NCBI GenBank assembly: GCA_049663805.1
Contig: JBATEB010000193.1
Span: forward strand, 1 to 18,407
Reading direction: 5' to 3'
DNA: 18,407 nt
Origin: VBDM01 sp049663805
Lineage (GTDB): Bacteria > Pseudomonadota > Gammaproteobacteria > Burkholderiales > SG8-39
The notes under the pieces are model-generated. The model saw only the letters and a program-made list of their open reading frames with translations. It did not search any database and was not told the origin of the DNA. Every line of letters starts with the position of its first letter. Position 1 is the stretch's first letter. Shown here one piece after another: positions 1 to 8,448 of the stretch. Both the position numbers and the translations under genes were made by a program.

Positions 1-1142
1 GCGTGACGGTGAGCGGCGCTCCGCAGCGGGCCACGGTCGTGTTCCGGATTCTGCAAGATGGCAATCCGGTGACCTTGAACGCTTCGGCTCCCATGATCAC
101 CAACTTTACGGGCGGTCCGTCGTTCTACGTGGCGTATGCGGTGGCCCAGGATGGGATCGCGACTCCCGCGGACTACAACGTGAATGCGAGCGCTCCCAAC
201 ATTTCTCTGACGAACCTGTGGAACGGCACGCAGGGAACTCTGTCTCCCACGCCCGATGCCGACGGGTACTACACCGCGACCCTGGGCGGGGGCTCGGGCA
301 ACGTCACTACCGTCGACATTCCCGCCGGCGCCACCATGGTCACCGTGGCCATGATCAATTCGCTGGTGCAGACCAACGTGCCGGGCTTCCCGGGAGGCCT
401 CACCCTGATCGTACCGGCCACGAAACAGGTTGCGGCCGGTCATACCGCTCGGCGGGCCATCGCTGCGAAGGAAAAGTGCAACGCGTGCCACGCGACGCTG
501 GGAACCGATCCGACCTTCCACGGCGGCAACCGCAACGACCCGACGGTATGCGCGTTCTGTCACAACCCGCAGGGGCCGAGTGCGACGCGGAGTTGGCCGG
601 CGCGCTCGAGCTTTTTCGTGCACGCCATCCACGGTGCCGCGAAGCGTACTGTCGACTTCAACTGGCATGGCACCGCGGCCGGGGCGACGGTTCTGGTCAA
701 TAGAGGTTTCTGGGAAGTGAAATTCCCCGGCATCCTGAACAAGTGCGAGACCTGCCACCTGCCGGGAATGTACGATTTCAGCGGCAGCGCCTACACGCCA
801 ACGCTGCTCGGCAACCTGCTGTACACGTACGCCGCTACCGGCACGGTGACGAATGACTTCGTGGTCTCTCCCTGGGCATTGGCCGCGAACCCGACGCTTA
901 CCTTCGGCGCGCGCTTCGACAGCGCCACTGGCACCGCGGCGGCGGACACCACCCTGGTGATCTCGCCGATCGCGACGGCGTGCTTCGCCTGCCACGACAC
1001 CAATATCGCCAAAGCTCACATGGAGGGGAACGGCGCGTCGATCTACCAGCCTCGCAGCACGGCGCTCACGAAGACGGAACAGTGCCTGGTGTGCCACGGT
1101 CCGGGCAAGATTGCCGCAATCGCAGCCGTGCACGCCAAGTAG
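1..1142 (+). CDS. OmcA/MtrC-like multihaem c-type cytochrome, 5'-truncated by window edge
   Basis: This is the C-terminal part of an outer-surface multihaem cytochrome of the OmcA/MtrC type, which passes electrons from the outer-membrane conduit to extracellular acceptors. The frame is open from base 3 and no start is visible, so the gene begins to the left. The visible 379 residues hold about 150 residues of beta-rich, haem-free sequence, then five CXXCH haem sites: CNACH (codon at 477), CAFCH (549), CETCH (744), CFACH (981) and CLVCH (1083). This order and spacing resemble the second half (beta domain plus pentahaem domain) of the complete paralogue that follows 58 bp downstream. If the missing part matches that paralogue, the full protein would be a decahaem cytochrome; that is inference. 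The two tandem genes probably share a transcript with the mtrA- and mtrB-like genes. The family call is firm; the total haem number is not. Confidence 0.88.
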   Translation, partial: VTVSGAPQRATVVFRILQDGNPVTLNASAPMITNFTGGPSFYVAYAVAQDGIATPADYNVNASAPNISLTNLWNGTQGTLSPTPDADGYYTATLGGGSGNVTTVDIPAGATMVTVAMINSLVQTNVPGFPGGLTLIVPATKQVAAGHTARRAIAAKEKCNACHATLGTDPTFHGGNRNDPTVCAFCHNPQGPSATRSWPARSSFFVHAIHGAAKRTVDFNWHGTAAGATVLVNRGFWEVKFPGILNKCETCHLPGMYDFSGSAYTPTLLGNLLYTYAATGTVTNDFVVSPWALAANPTLTFGARFDSATGTAAADTTLVISPIATACFACHDTNIAKAHMEGNGASIYQPRSTALTKTEQCLVCHGPGKIAAIAAVHAK

Positions 1143-1200
1143 GCAAGGCAACCACTTGCGGAAACCGGACTCAGGAAGGACAAGAGATAAGGGATATGCC

Positions 1201-3432
1201 ATGGGTCAGCGTAGATTCGCAGCGCAGTGGGTGAACGTCCTTGCGGTTGCCGGCCTGGTCGGAGCCGCGCTCGTCGGCTGCTCCTCGGGTGACAACGGCT
1301 CAGCCGGTCCCTCGGGCGTCGCCATCGCCCCCGTGCAGACCGCGACCGCGCTCACCATCACCGTCACCAGCGCCTCGGTCTCGAGCCCGCCGGTGGTCAA
1401 CTTCAGGATGACCAACCAGGACGGAGCGTCCGTGACCGGGCTCACCGACACGGACTTTCGCTTCAACATCGCCAAGCTGGTGCCGGGCACGTTCGGGAAC
1501 CCGTACAACTGGCAGGACTATCTCAACCGGGTCCAGGGCGGGGCCGTGGTGGGCACGCAGGAGCGCAAGGCCACCGGTTCTGCGTGGGGCAACCTCGTTT
1601 CCCACGGCGACGGCACGTACACGTACACGTTCGCCACCGACATCACGGCCGCTTCGGGCAACCCCTGCCCGGCGCCCTGCACCGATGCGGCCGGCAATGC
1701 GCTCGATATCAGCTATCAGCCGGGCCTGACGCACCGTGTCGGGATTCAGCTGAACAATACCGCGCTGCCGAGAGCAAACGGGACCTACGATTTCGTTCCG
1801 GCGGGCGGCGCCGTGTTCCGGCGCGACATCGTCAGGACCGAAAAGTGCAACGAGTGCCATAACCGGCTCGCGGCGCACGGCGGCGGCCTGCGCGTCGAGA
1901 CCAAGCTGTGCGTCACCTGCCACAACCCGGGGTCCTGGGACAACAGCCCCGGTAATGTCCAGACCCTCGACTTCAAGGTGATGATCCACAAGATCCACCG
2001 CGGCGAGGAATTGCCGAGCGTGGTCGCGGGCGGCACGTACGCGATCGGGAACGCCGATTTTTCGACGGTCGTTTTCCCGCAGCCCATCGACAACTGCACC
2101 AAGTGCCACGACGGAGCGGATCCCGCGACCCCGCAGGGCGACAACTGGAAGAACCAGCCGAGCCGGGAAGCCTGCGGTTCGTGTCATGACAACGTCAACT
2201 TCGCGACCGGGGCCGGCCATCCGGGCGGCATCAAGGACAACTCGACCTGCCTCGCGTGCCACTCGAGCGGCGGCGAGGTGGGACCGATCGCGGATTCGCA
2301 TTCGTTCCCCGCGAGGCTGAACGCGGCCGCGGACCGATTCAAGTTCACCGTCCTCGATGCGACCCCGACCGGTCCCGGCGACACACCGACGCTCACCTTC
2401 AAGATCGAGAAGGACGGGGTGGGGCTGGCCGATTTTCGCAGCGACCCGGCCTTCACGGGGGGCGGAGCCAGCACCCTGAACATCCGGCTCGCGTGGAGCA
2501 CGCGCGACATCGGCAACGCCGGCAGCGGGCAGAATTACGGCCAGCCGGCGACCATCAATCTGCTTACCGCCGCGAGCGTGGCGCCGGGCGCCACTGCCGG
2601 CACCTACACCGTGACGGGCAGCACCATCCCGGTCGGAACGACCGGCTCGTTGCGGGTCTTCATGGACGGACATCCGGCGGGCGATGTCACCACGCCGGGG
2701 ACGTTCACCGATCGGTTGCCGACCAAGAGCGTCTTCAAGGACTTCAAGATCGACGACGCGACAGTCGTGGCGCGGCGCTCGGTGGTCGACATCGCGAAGT
2801 GCGACGGCTGCCACCGGCGCCTGAGCCTGCACGGCAACAACCGCACCGACGAGCCGGGCGTGTGCGTCAACTGCCACAACCCGAACGCCACCGACAAGTC
2901 GCGGCGCACGGGCGTGGGCGTCGACGGCAAGACCGAGGAATCGATCGACTTCAAGCGCATGATCCACGCGATCCACGCCGGGCAGAGAGACGATCCGAGC
3001 ACGACGACGGTGATCGAAGGGTATGGCTTCCGCGAGAAGGGTATCGTCGTCTACGGCTTCGGCGGCAGCGTGAACGACTTCAGCGACGTTCGCTTCCCCG
3101 GCATCCTGAGCGACTGCTCGACCTGCCACCTCAGCGGTAGTTACGAGCTCTCGGGCAGATGGGAAGAGCCTGACCAGAGCGGCGGCATCCTGGGCAGCAC
3201 TGTCGACACGAGCGCTCTCACGAGCGATGCGAGCGACGACCTGAAGATCTCACAGACTGCCGCAGTCTGCTCGGCCTGTCACGACGGAAGTGCCGCGAAG
3301 CTGCACATCGAGCAGCAGGGCGGGCTGTTCTCGGTCACGCAGACGGCAATCGGCGCCAATTTCGAGCCGTGCTCCGTTTGTCACGGTCCAGGACGGCTCG
3401 CCGATGTGAAGGTTGTGCACGGCGTCAGATAA
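1201..3432 (+). CDS. OmcA/MtrC family decahaem c-type cytochrome, surface lipoprotein
   Basis: This is a 743-residue cell-surface decahaem cytochrome, the expected terminal reductase or wire end of an Mtr-type conduit. The ATG at 1201 gives a clean lipoprotein signal: basic MGQRR, a hydrophobic stretch, then lipobox LVGC with the acylated cysteine at residue 27. The frame stays open further upstream, but earlier starts would put the signal peptide inside the protein. Ten CXXCH sites fall in two groups of five: residues 216, 237, 299, 325, 350 and 534, 555, 639, 690, 724. Haem-free beta-type segments (about 30-215 and 370-530) precede each group. This is the known OmcA/MtrC layout of beta, pentahaem, beta, pentahaem. 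The C-terminal group resembles the haem part of the upstream truncated gene, so the two are paralogues. All ten sites must be haemylated by the Ccm system, which is not in the window. Which paralogue is MtrC and which OmcA cannot be decided here. Confidence 0.95.
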   Translation: MGQRRFAAQWVNVLAVAGLVGAALVGCSSGDNGSAGPSGVAIAPVQTATALTITVTSASVSSPPVVNFRMTNQDGASVTGLTDTDFRFNIAKLVPGTFGNPYNWQDYLNRVQGGAVVGTQERKATGSAWGNLVSHGDGTYTYTFATDITAASGNPCPAPCTDAAGNALDISYQPGLTHRVGIQLNNTALPRANGTYDFVPAGGAVFRRDIVRTEKCNECHNRLAAHGGGLRVETKLCVTCHNPGSWDNSPGNVQTLDFKVMIHKIHRGEELPSVVAGGTYAIGNADFSTVVFPQPIDNCTKCHDGADPATPQGDNWKNQPSREACGSCHDNVNFATGAGHPGGIKDNSTCLACHSSGGEVGPIADSHSFPARLNAAADRFKFTVLDATPTGPGDTPTLTFKIEKDGVGLADFRSDPAFTGGGASTLNIRLAWSTRDIGNAGSGQNYGQPATINLLTAASVAPGATAGTYTVTGSTIPVGTTGSLRVFMDGHPAGDVTTPGTFTDRLPTKSVFKDFKIDDATVVARRSVVDIAKCDGCHRRLSLHGNNRTDEPGVCVNCHNPNATDKSRRTGVGVDGKTEESIDFKRMIHAIHAGQRDDPSTTTVIEGYGFREKGIVVYGFGGSVNDFSDVRFPGILSDCSTCHLSGSYELSGRWEEPDQSGGILGSTVDTSALTSDASDDLKISQTAAVCSACHDGSAAKLHIEQQGGLFSVTQTAIGANFEPCSVCHGPGRLADVKVVHGVR

Positions 3433-3549
3433 CAAGCAAGCCTTGCCGAGAGCCGATCGTGCTGGAAACCTCCCGAGACGAGGCTTGCGGCGGCGCCCCG
3501 GGAAGCGACCTGATCGAACGAGCGGGCGCGTAGAGGACAAGGAAAGGTC

Positions 3550-4494
3550 ATGAACAACAAGCAGCGGCTTTTCGCCGCACCGCTCCTCGTGGCTGGCTGC
3601 CTGGTGGCCGCACCGCTCGCCGCGCAGGAGGAAGGCAAGGGGAGTGCGCCGGCGCTCGCTTCGGAATACTCGGAGAAAGGCGCGGACACCTGTCTCGGCT
3701 GCCACAGCGTGGAGCCTTTCTTCAGCACCAAGCATGCCCGTCGCGAGGACCCCCGCACGCCGTTCGCCGGACTGCAGTGCGAGGCTTGCCACGGGCCGGG
3801 CGGCAAACACGCGAAGGGCATGGCCGCCGGGCAGCTGGTGCCGATCACGACGACTTTCGGCGCCAAGTCGAAGCAGACCGCCGCGCAGCAGAACCAGCCC
3901 TGCCTCGGCTGCCACGAGCGTGACGCCCGCGTCGGCTGGAAGGGGAGCCAGCACGAGGCCGCCGACCTGGCGTGCGTCAGCTGCCACCAGCTCCACACCG
4001 CGCGCGACCGCGTGTTGAGCGCGGGCGGGGAGACCGATGCCTGCCTTTCCTGCCATATCCGCCAGCGCGGGGACTTCTACAAGGCGTCGGCCCATCCGGT
4101 GCGCTACGGGACGATGCGTTGCAGCGACTGTCACAGTCCGCACGGCTCGGGCGCCGCGGGAAAGCTCCTCGCCAAGGCGACGCTCAACCAGACCTGCTAC
4201 GCGTGCCACGCGGAGAAGCGCGGGCCGGTGCTGTGGGAGCACGCGCCGGTGAGCGAGGACTGCAGTCTGTGCCATACGCCTCACGGCTCGGTGCACGCCG
4301 CGCTCCTGAAGAAGCCGCCGCCGCTGCTGTGCCAGCAGTGCCACTCGCCGGCCGGCCACCCGAGCTTCGCGTACGCGGCGAACGGACTCCCGGGCGGAAC
4401 GCCCTCGGGCTTCCTGCTCGCGGGAGGCTGCATCAACTGCCACTCGCAGGTGCACGGCTCGAACCATCCGTCGGGCGCGAAGTTGATGAGGTAG
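3550..4494 (+). CDS. mtrA: MtrA/DmsE family decahaem c-type cytochrome
   Basis: This is a 314-residue periplasmic decahaem cytochrome that carries electrons through the outer membrane inside an MtrB-type barrel. A Sec signal peptide is evident (basic MNNKQR, hydrophobic core, probable cleavage after APLAAQ near residue 26). Ten CXXCH motifs begin at residues 48, 77, 118, 142, 165, 191, 216, 238, 261 and 294. They are evenly spread, as in MtrA, PioA, MtoA and DmsE, rather than grouped as in MtrC. The length is close to Shewanella MtrA (about 333 residues). The ATG at 3550 is preceded by a purine-rich ribosome-binding region around 3533-3547. The gene lies 117 bp after the surface cytochrome and 33 bp before the barrel gene, the usual company of MtrA. 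Sequence alone does not say whether electrons flow outward (metal reduction) or inward (iron oxidation, as proposed for MtoA); the OmcA/MtrC partners favour outward. Confidence 0.94.
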   Translation: MNNKQRLFAAPLLVAGCLVAAPLAAQEEGKGSAPALASEYSEKGADTCLGCHSVEPFFSTKHARREDPRTPFAGLQCEACHGPGGKHAKGMAAGQLVPITTTFGAKSKQTAAQQNQPCLGCHERDARVGWKGSQHEAADLACVSCHQLHTARDRVLSAGGETDACLSCHIRQRGDFYKASAHPVRYGTMRCSDCHSPHGSGAAGKLLAKATLNQTCYACHAEKRGPVLWEHAPVSEDCSLCHTPHGSVHAALLKKPPPLLCQQCHSPAGHPSFAYAANGLPGGTPSGFLLAGGCINCHSQVHGSNHPSGAKLMR

Positions 4495-4527
4495 CTGGCC
4501 GGGCCCTGGACCAAGGACGACAAGATC

Positions 4528-6633
4528 ATGACCTCCGCAACCCTCCGCATGCTGGTCTCGATGGCCGTGGCGGCTCACGCGGGCGCGGTTTCCGCGCAGC
4601 AGAGCGCGGCCGGAAACGCGCCGCCGGTGGACACCTCGCAATGGGAGTGCAAGTTGTGCCCCTATCCGCAAGGGGGCAGAGGCGAGGTCGGCGCCGGCGC
4701 CGTCAACGTGAGCAGCGACTCGTACCAGTTCGGACGGTACACGGGGCTGCGCAAGGAGACCTACCCCAGCCTGGATGCGAGCGCACGCTACGTCGAGGGC
4801 GCCGGGTACCTGGATTTTCGCGCAACCGACCTGGGATTGCCCTACGGGTCGGTCGCCTACGAGCATGGGATGCAGGGTGAGGCCAAGCTGTATATCCGCT
4901 ACGCCGAGTTGCCCTTCCGCATCTCGGATTCGGCGCGCACCCCCTTCAGCGGGGTGGGAACCGGCTCGCTGAGCCTGCCTGCGGGCTGGGTGAGGGGCGT
5001 CAACACCCAGACGATGCCGGGGCTCGCAGCGAGCCTCCAGGAAGTCAAGATCGACAGCAGCCGCAGGCAGCTCGGCTTCGGATTCGCCATCAACGCCGTG
5101 CGCGACTGGGAACTCGGGGTGAACGTCCGGCAGGAGCGTCGCGAAGGCACCCGGCGCATGGCCGGATCGTTTTTCTTCAACACCACGCAGTTGATCGCGC
5201 CGGTCGACACCACCACCGACCAGATCGAAGCGTACGCATCCTACGCTGCCTCCCGCTGGCAGATCCGGTTTGCCTATCAGGGTTCGACGTTTGCCGACCA
5301 CAATACTTCGGTGCGCTGGGACAATCCCTTTGCGGAAGTCCTTCCCGGAGCGACGCTCGGGCAGATCGGGCAGCCGCCGGGCAACCAGTTTCACCAGCTG
5401 AGCGCCTCGGGGGCCTACCAGATTACCGACACGACGCGCGCCAGCGCCAGTCTCGCCCTCGGCCGCATGGAGCAGGACGAGAATTTTCTGCCCGCGACGG
5501 TCAACCCCACGATCGCGCCGATCGCGCTGCCCCGCAGCTCGCTGCAGGGCCGGGTCGACACCACCCGGGCGGAGCTGAAGCTGGTCTCGGCGCTTTCCGC
5601 TCGGTGGGGGCTCAACCTCGCCTATTCCTACGACGACCGCGACAACAGGACCCCGCAGTCCGCGTTCACCTGGGTCACGACCGACTTGCTGGCGGTGGCC
5701 ACCCCGCGCACGAACCTGCCCTACGGCTACACGCGAAACCTGTTCAAGGTGTCGGCCGACTACCGCATCACGCCGCGCGACAAGGCGTCCGTGGGAATCG
5801 ACCGCGACGCTCAGGAGCGCAGCTTCCAGGAAGTCTCGAAGACGACGGAGGACACGGCCTGGGCCAAGTACGCGCTGCGTCGAAACCGGTTCGACGTGAG
5901 CCTGAATTACGCTCACGCGCGCCGCGACGGTACTTCCTACACGGCGGTGCCGCAGATCAGCCCGCCGGAGAATCCGGTGCTCAGGAAATACAACATGGCC
6001 GACCGCGAGCGCGACCTGATGGGCGTGCGCGTGGCAACGACCCCCGTGGAGTCCATTACGGTCGGACTCGATTACAGCCTGGCGAGGGACGACTACGCCA
6101 AGTCTCCGGTGGGAATGACCTACGGCAGGCAGCACAGTCTGGGCGCCGACCTCTCCGCGCAGGTGGGCGAAGGCACCCGCGTGCACCTCTATTACAGCAG
6201 GGAGGAGATCACGTCCCGGCAGGCCGGCGCGCAGTCGTTCACCAATCCGCCGGACTGGTCGGCGGAGAACGTCGATACGATCCAGACCGCCGGCATCGGA
6301 GTGAAGCACGCGTTGATCCCGGACAAGGTGGACATCGGGGCGGATCTGACCCGGTCGCGCTCGGTCGGCGACATCCGGGTTTCGGTGACAGCGAGCGATC
6401 CGTCTTTTCCCGGCATCGAGTCCGACATCGACAGCCTCAAGCTGTACGCGACCTACAAGGTGAGGGACGACCTGACGGTGCGCGCGAGCCTCTGGCGCGA
6501 GCGCTACAGCTCGCGCAACTGGGCGATCGACGGTGTGGGCGCCAGCACGATTCCCAATGTGCTCGCGCTGGGAGAGACCAGCCCCGACTACAGGGTCAGC
6601 GTGGCGAGCCTGTCGCTTCGCTACCGCTTCTAG
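4528..6633 (+). CDS. mtrB: MtrB/PioB family decahaem-associated outer-membrane beta-barrel
   Basis: This is a 701-residue outer-membrane barrel that sheathes the MtrA decahaem cytochrome. An N-terminal signal peptide (about residues 1-23, ending in VSAQ) precedes a CXXC motif, C41-K-L-C44, within WECKLCPYPQGG. A CXXC near the mature N-terminus is a hallmark of MtrB and is known to matter for it in Shewanella. The rest is a long run of alternating beta segments rich in Tyr, Arg and Ser, and it ends in RYRF with a terminal aromatic Phe, the usual signal for outer-membrane barrel assembly. The ATG at 4528 has AAGGA at 4513-4517, a rather long spacing. The gene is 33 bp downstream of the mtrA-like gene and ends the electron-transfer operon. 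Its stop overlaps, in CTAG, with the stop of the converging gene. The family call is firm because of the CXXC, the length and the neighbours. Confidence 0.94.
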   Translation: MTSATLRMLVSMAVAAHAGAVSAQQSAAGNAPPVDTSQWECKLCPYPQGGRGEVGAGAVNVSSDSYQFGRYTGLRKETYPSLDASARYVEGAGYLDFRATDLGLPYGSVAYEHGMQGEAKLYIRYAELPFRISDSARTPFSGVGTGSLSLPAGWVRGVNTQTMPGLAASLQEVKIDSSRRQLGFGFAINAVRDWELGVNVRQERREGTRRMAGSFFFNTTQLIAPVDTTTDQIEAYASYAASRWQIRFAYQGSTFADHNTSVRWDNPFAEVLPGATLGQIGQPPGNQFHQLSASGAYQITDTTRASASLALGRMEQDENFLPATVNPTIAPIALPRSSLQGRVDTTRAELKLVSALSARWGLNLAYSYDDRDNRTPQSAFTWVTTDLLAVATPRTNLPYGYTRNLFKVSADYRITPRDKASVGIDRDAQERSFQEVSKTTEDTAWAKYALRRNRFDVSLNYAHARRDGTSYTAVPQISPPENPVLRKYNMADRERDLMGVRVATTPVESITVGLDYSLARDDYAKSPVGMTYGRQHSLGADLSAQVGEGTRVHLYYSREEITSRQAGAQSFTNPPDWSAENVDTIQTAGIGVKHALIPDKVDIGADLTRSRSVGDIRVSVTASDPSFPGIESDIDSLKLYATYKVRDDLTVRASLWRERYSSRNWAIDGVGASTIPNVLALGETSPDYRVSVASLSLRYRF

Positions 6634-7523
6634 GGAAGGCCTGAACGCCAGCCCTTCGCCGCGCCCCGCCGCAGCGGCAGGCTGCGCCGCGGCACGCGAC
6701 CGGCCAGCCACTTGACCGAACGCCGCGCGCGCTCCGCGACCAGGGGCGGCGGCAATTGCAGGTAGTCGTCGTTGAATACCTCGAAGCTGTAGTCGCCGCG
6801 GTATCCCATGCGATCGAGGCTGCGAACCAGTTCGGCGACCTCGTCGCCGTGCACGCCCTCCCCGGGGAAGACGCGGAAGTGGCGCGCGGTGTTGATGCGT
6901 TCCTCCGGCGAGCGCGTTTCCTGCCACATGAAGTCGGCGAGCTGGACGAGGAAAATCCTGTCGGGACTCACGCAGTCCAGTCCGTCGAGCGAGAAGCCCG
7001 TCGCCAGCATGTGGAAGGAATCGAGCGCGAGACCCAGGTTGGCGCGGTCCGCGCGCTCGATGACCTCCCAGGCCTGCGGGTACTGGTTGACGACCCTGCC
7101 CCAGGAAAGCGCCTCGTAGGCGATGCGGATGTCGAACGGTATCGCGAGCATCGCCAGCTTGCGCAGGTCGCGCGCGAGCAGCTCGGGATCCTCGCCCGCG
7201 TGCGCCGAGGTCGAGGAGCAGACCAGCAGCAGCTTCGAACCGGCCGCGTGGCACATCTCGAGCATGCCCTTGGCGATGTCGATCTTGTAGGCGTGCAGGT
7301 GTCCGGAGAGTCCTTCGAAGTCGCGCAGCACCTGGAACCCGGTGACGCGCAGGCCGCTCGAGCGCACCGCCGCGACGGCCGAGGCCTCGCCGCCGGGATC
7401 GCCGACGATGTCGCGCGCCGAGAGCATGACCTGCGTGAATCCGGCGGCACGCATGGCGGCGAGCTTCGCCTGCAGCGTTCCCGCCAGCGTCACGGTGTCC
7501 ATTCCGAAATCGTCGAGGTTCAC
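6630..7523 (-). CDS. 3-dehydroshikimate dehydratase-like TIM-barrel protein (QuiC1 N-terminal domain type)
   Basis: This is a 297-residue cytoplasmic protein of the sugar phosphate isomerase/epimerase (xylose isomerase-like TIM barrel) superfamily. From memory, the stretch from EALSWGRVVNQY through LALDSFHML, FLVQLAD, RHFRVFPGEG and FEVFNDDY closely follows the N-terminal domain of Pseudomonas QuiC1, which dehydrates 3-dehydroshikimate to protocatechuate. Probable metal ligands E137, D168, Q194 and E248 are all present, with spacing similar to QuiC1. The chosen start is GTG at 7523 because GGAGG (7532-7528) lies four bases upstream and the first residues are family-like; the frame is open further, into the upstream gene. 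ATG at 7502 is an alternative. It starts 25 bp after the HPPD-like gene, so the two form an operon. The last about 20 residues are basic and low-complexity. Other isomerase/epimerase activities are possible; the specific substrate is inferred. Confidence 0.82.
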   Translation of the reverse strand: MNLDDFGMDTVTLAGTLQAKLAAMRAAGFTQVMLSARDIVGDPGGEASAVAAVRSSGLRVTGFQVLRDFEGLSGHLHAYKIDIAKGMLEMCHAAGSKLLLVCSSTSAHAGEDPELLARDLRKLAMLAIPFDIRIAYEALSWGRVVNQYPQAWEVIERADRANLGLALDSFHMLATGFSLDGLDCVSPDRIFLVQLADFMWQETRSPEERINTARHFRVFPGEGVHGDEVAELVRSLDRMGYRGDYSFEVFNDDYLQLPPPLVAERARRSVKWLAGRVPRRSLPLRRGAAKGWRSGLP

Positions 7524-7548
7524 GCGGCCTCCGTCGCGGCGCGGTGCG

Positions 7549-8433
7549 TCACTTCGCCGCCGGCTGCAGGTGACTGACGACGAGTTCGAAGTTGACGCCG
7601 CCGAGATACACCTGGGTAAGCGCGCCCTTTTCGCTCGGCTGCACCGAGCCGTGATCGACGAACACCATGCCGCGCTGCTCGAGCGCTTTCGTTGCCGCGA
7701 GGACATCGGGCGCGCCGAGTCCGATCCGCACCAGGCTCTCCTCCCAGACGATATCGTCCGAGCCGGGCGGAGGCTCGATGAGCTGCAGGTAGAACTTGTG
7801 GCAGGGACTTTCCAGCAGCGTTCCCTTGGGCAGGATTCCGAAGTACCGGCCGCCGGGCAGGACTGAAAAGCCGAGCAGGTTCCGGTAGAAATCGATCCAG
7901 TCGCGGCTGCGCTCGGCGTAGACGCTCTGCACGATGCCGAAATAGTGCAGTCCCGCGAGCGCCGGGGGATGGCGATCGGCGCCCGGCAGCGGCAGGAAAT
8001 CGACGTCGTAGATCGAGAAATCCCTGTAGCGGTCGACGAAATAGATCAGGCTGTCGCCGACCCCGTGGATGCCGGGAATGTTGAGTTCCATCGCCGAGGC
8101 GCGCGTCGGCATCTCCCAGGCGCCGAGGTCCAGCGCGTGACGGTAGGCCTGCGCCGAATCCCGCACGCGCAGCGCGAACGCCGACAGGACCGGCGTGCTG
8201 GCAGGCGCGGAAAGGCCGGGGAGGGCGTCCGGATGCGCGTTGACGATCAGGTTCATCGGGCCCTGACGGTAGAGCATGACTTCGCGCGAGCGATGCCGCG
8301 CGACCGGTGAGAAGCCCATCGTCTGCAGGATGTTTCCCAGCGCCTGCGGTTGCGAGGTGGCGAACTCGATGAACTCGATGCCGTCCAGGCCCAGTGGATT
8401 GGTCGGTTCGGGATGCTGTTCGCGGATCGTCAT
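7549..8433 (-). CDS. VOC-superfamily 4-hydroxyphenylpyruvate dioxygenase-like protein
   Basis: This is a 294-residue protein related to 4-hydroxyphenylpyruvate dioxygenase (HPPD). The opening NPLGLDGIEFIEFA, then HRSREVMLYRQG and the MELNIPGIHGVGDSLIYFVDR region follow the HPPD N-terminal domain closely. The C-terminal domain is shortened (true HPPD is about 350 residues). Of the three expected iron ligands, H163 (in LHYFG) and E283 (in VNFELV) are present. The position of the middle His in the HPPD motif HVAF is R236 (LVRIGLG) in my hand alignment. It therefore may not be a normal Fe(II) dioxygenase. The ATG at 8433 has GAGGGG just upstream, and the longer reading frame above it looks non-coding. 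The gene is first in an operon with the dehydratase-like gene. Fused QuiC1 carries an HPPD-like domain C-terminal to the dehydratase, so these two genes look like its separated halves. The true substrate is unknown. Confidence 0.84.
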   Translation of the reverse strand: MTIREQHPEPTNPLGLDGIEFIEFATSQPQALGNILQTMGFSPVARHRSREVMLYRQGPMNLIVNAHPDALPGLSAPASTPVLSAFALRVRDSAQAYRHALDLGAWEMPTRASAMELNIPGIHGVGDSLIYFVDRYRDFSIYDVDFLPLPGADRHPPALAGLHYFGIVQSVYAERSRDWIDFYRNLLGFSVLPGGRYFGILPKGTLLESPCHKFYLQLIEPPPGSDDIVWEESLVRIGLGAPDVLAATKALEQRGMVFVDHGSVQPSEKGALTQVYLGGVNFELVVSHLQPAAK

Positions 8434-8448
8434 CGTTCCCCTCTCAAA

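Noticed and set aside
1300..3129. A 609-codon minus-strand frame opposite the decahaem cytochrome
   Set aside because: It is the reverse shadow of a gene with ten CXXCH motifs and has no recognisable domain.
3436..3488. GCAAGCC/GGCTTGC long-range inverted repeat in the gap before mtrA
   Set aside because: Seven-base arms 39 bases apart in GC-rich sequence are expected by chance, and no terminator T-run follows.
3250..7254. A 1334-codon open frame on the minus strand across the surface cytochrome, mtrA, mtrB and the dehydratase gene
   Set aside because: It is antisense to genes with clear haem motifs and signal peptides, is Arg-rich and low in family features, and reflects high GC with few stops.
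6756..7577. A 273-codon plus-strand frame opposite the dehydratase gene
   Set aside because: It is a shadow of the QuiC1-like barrel, whose metal ligands and ribosome-binding site lie on the minus strand.
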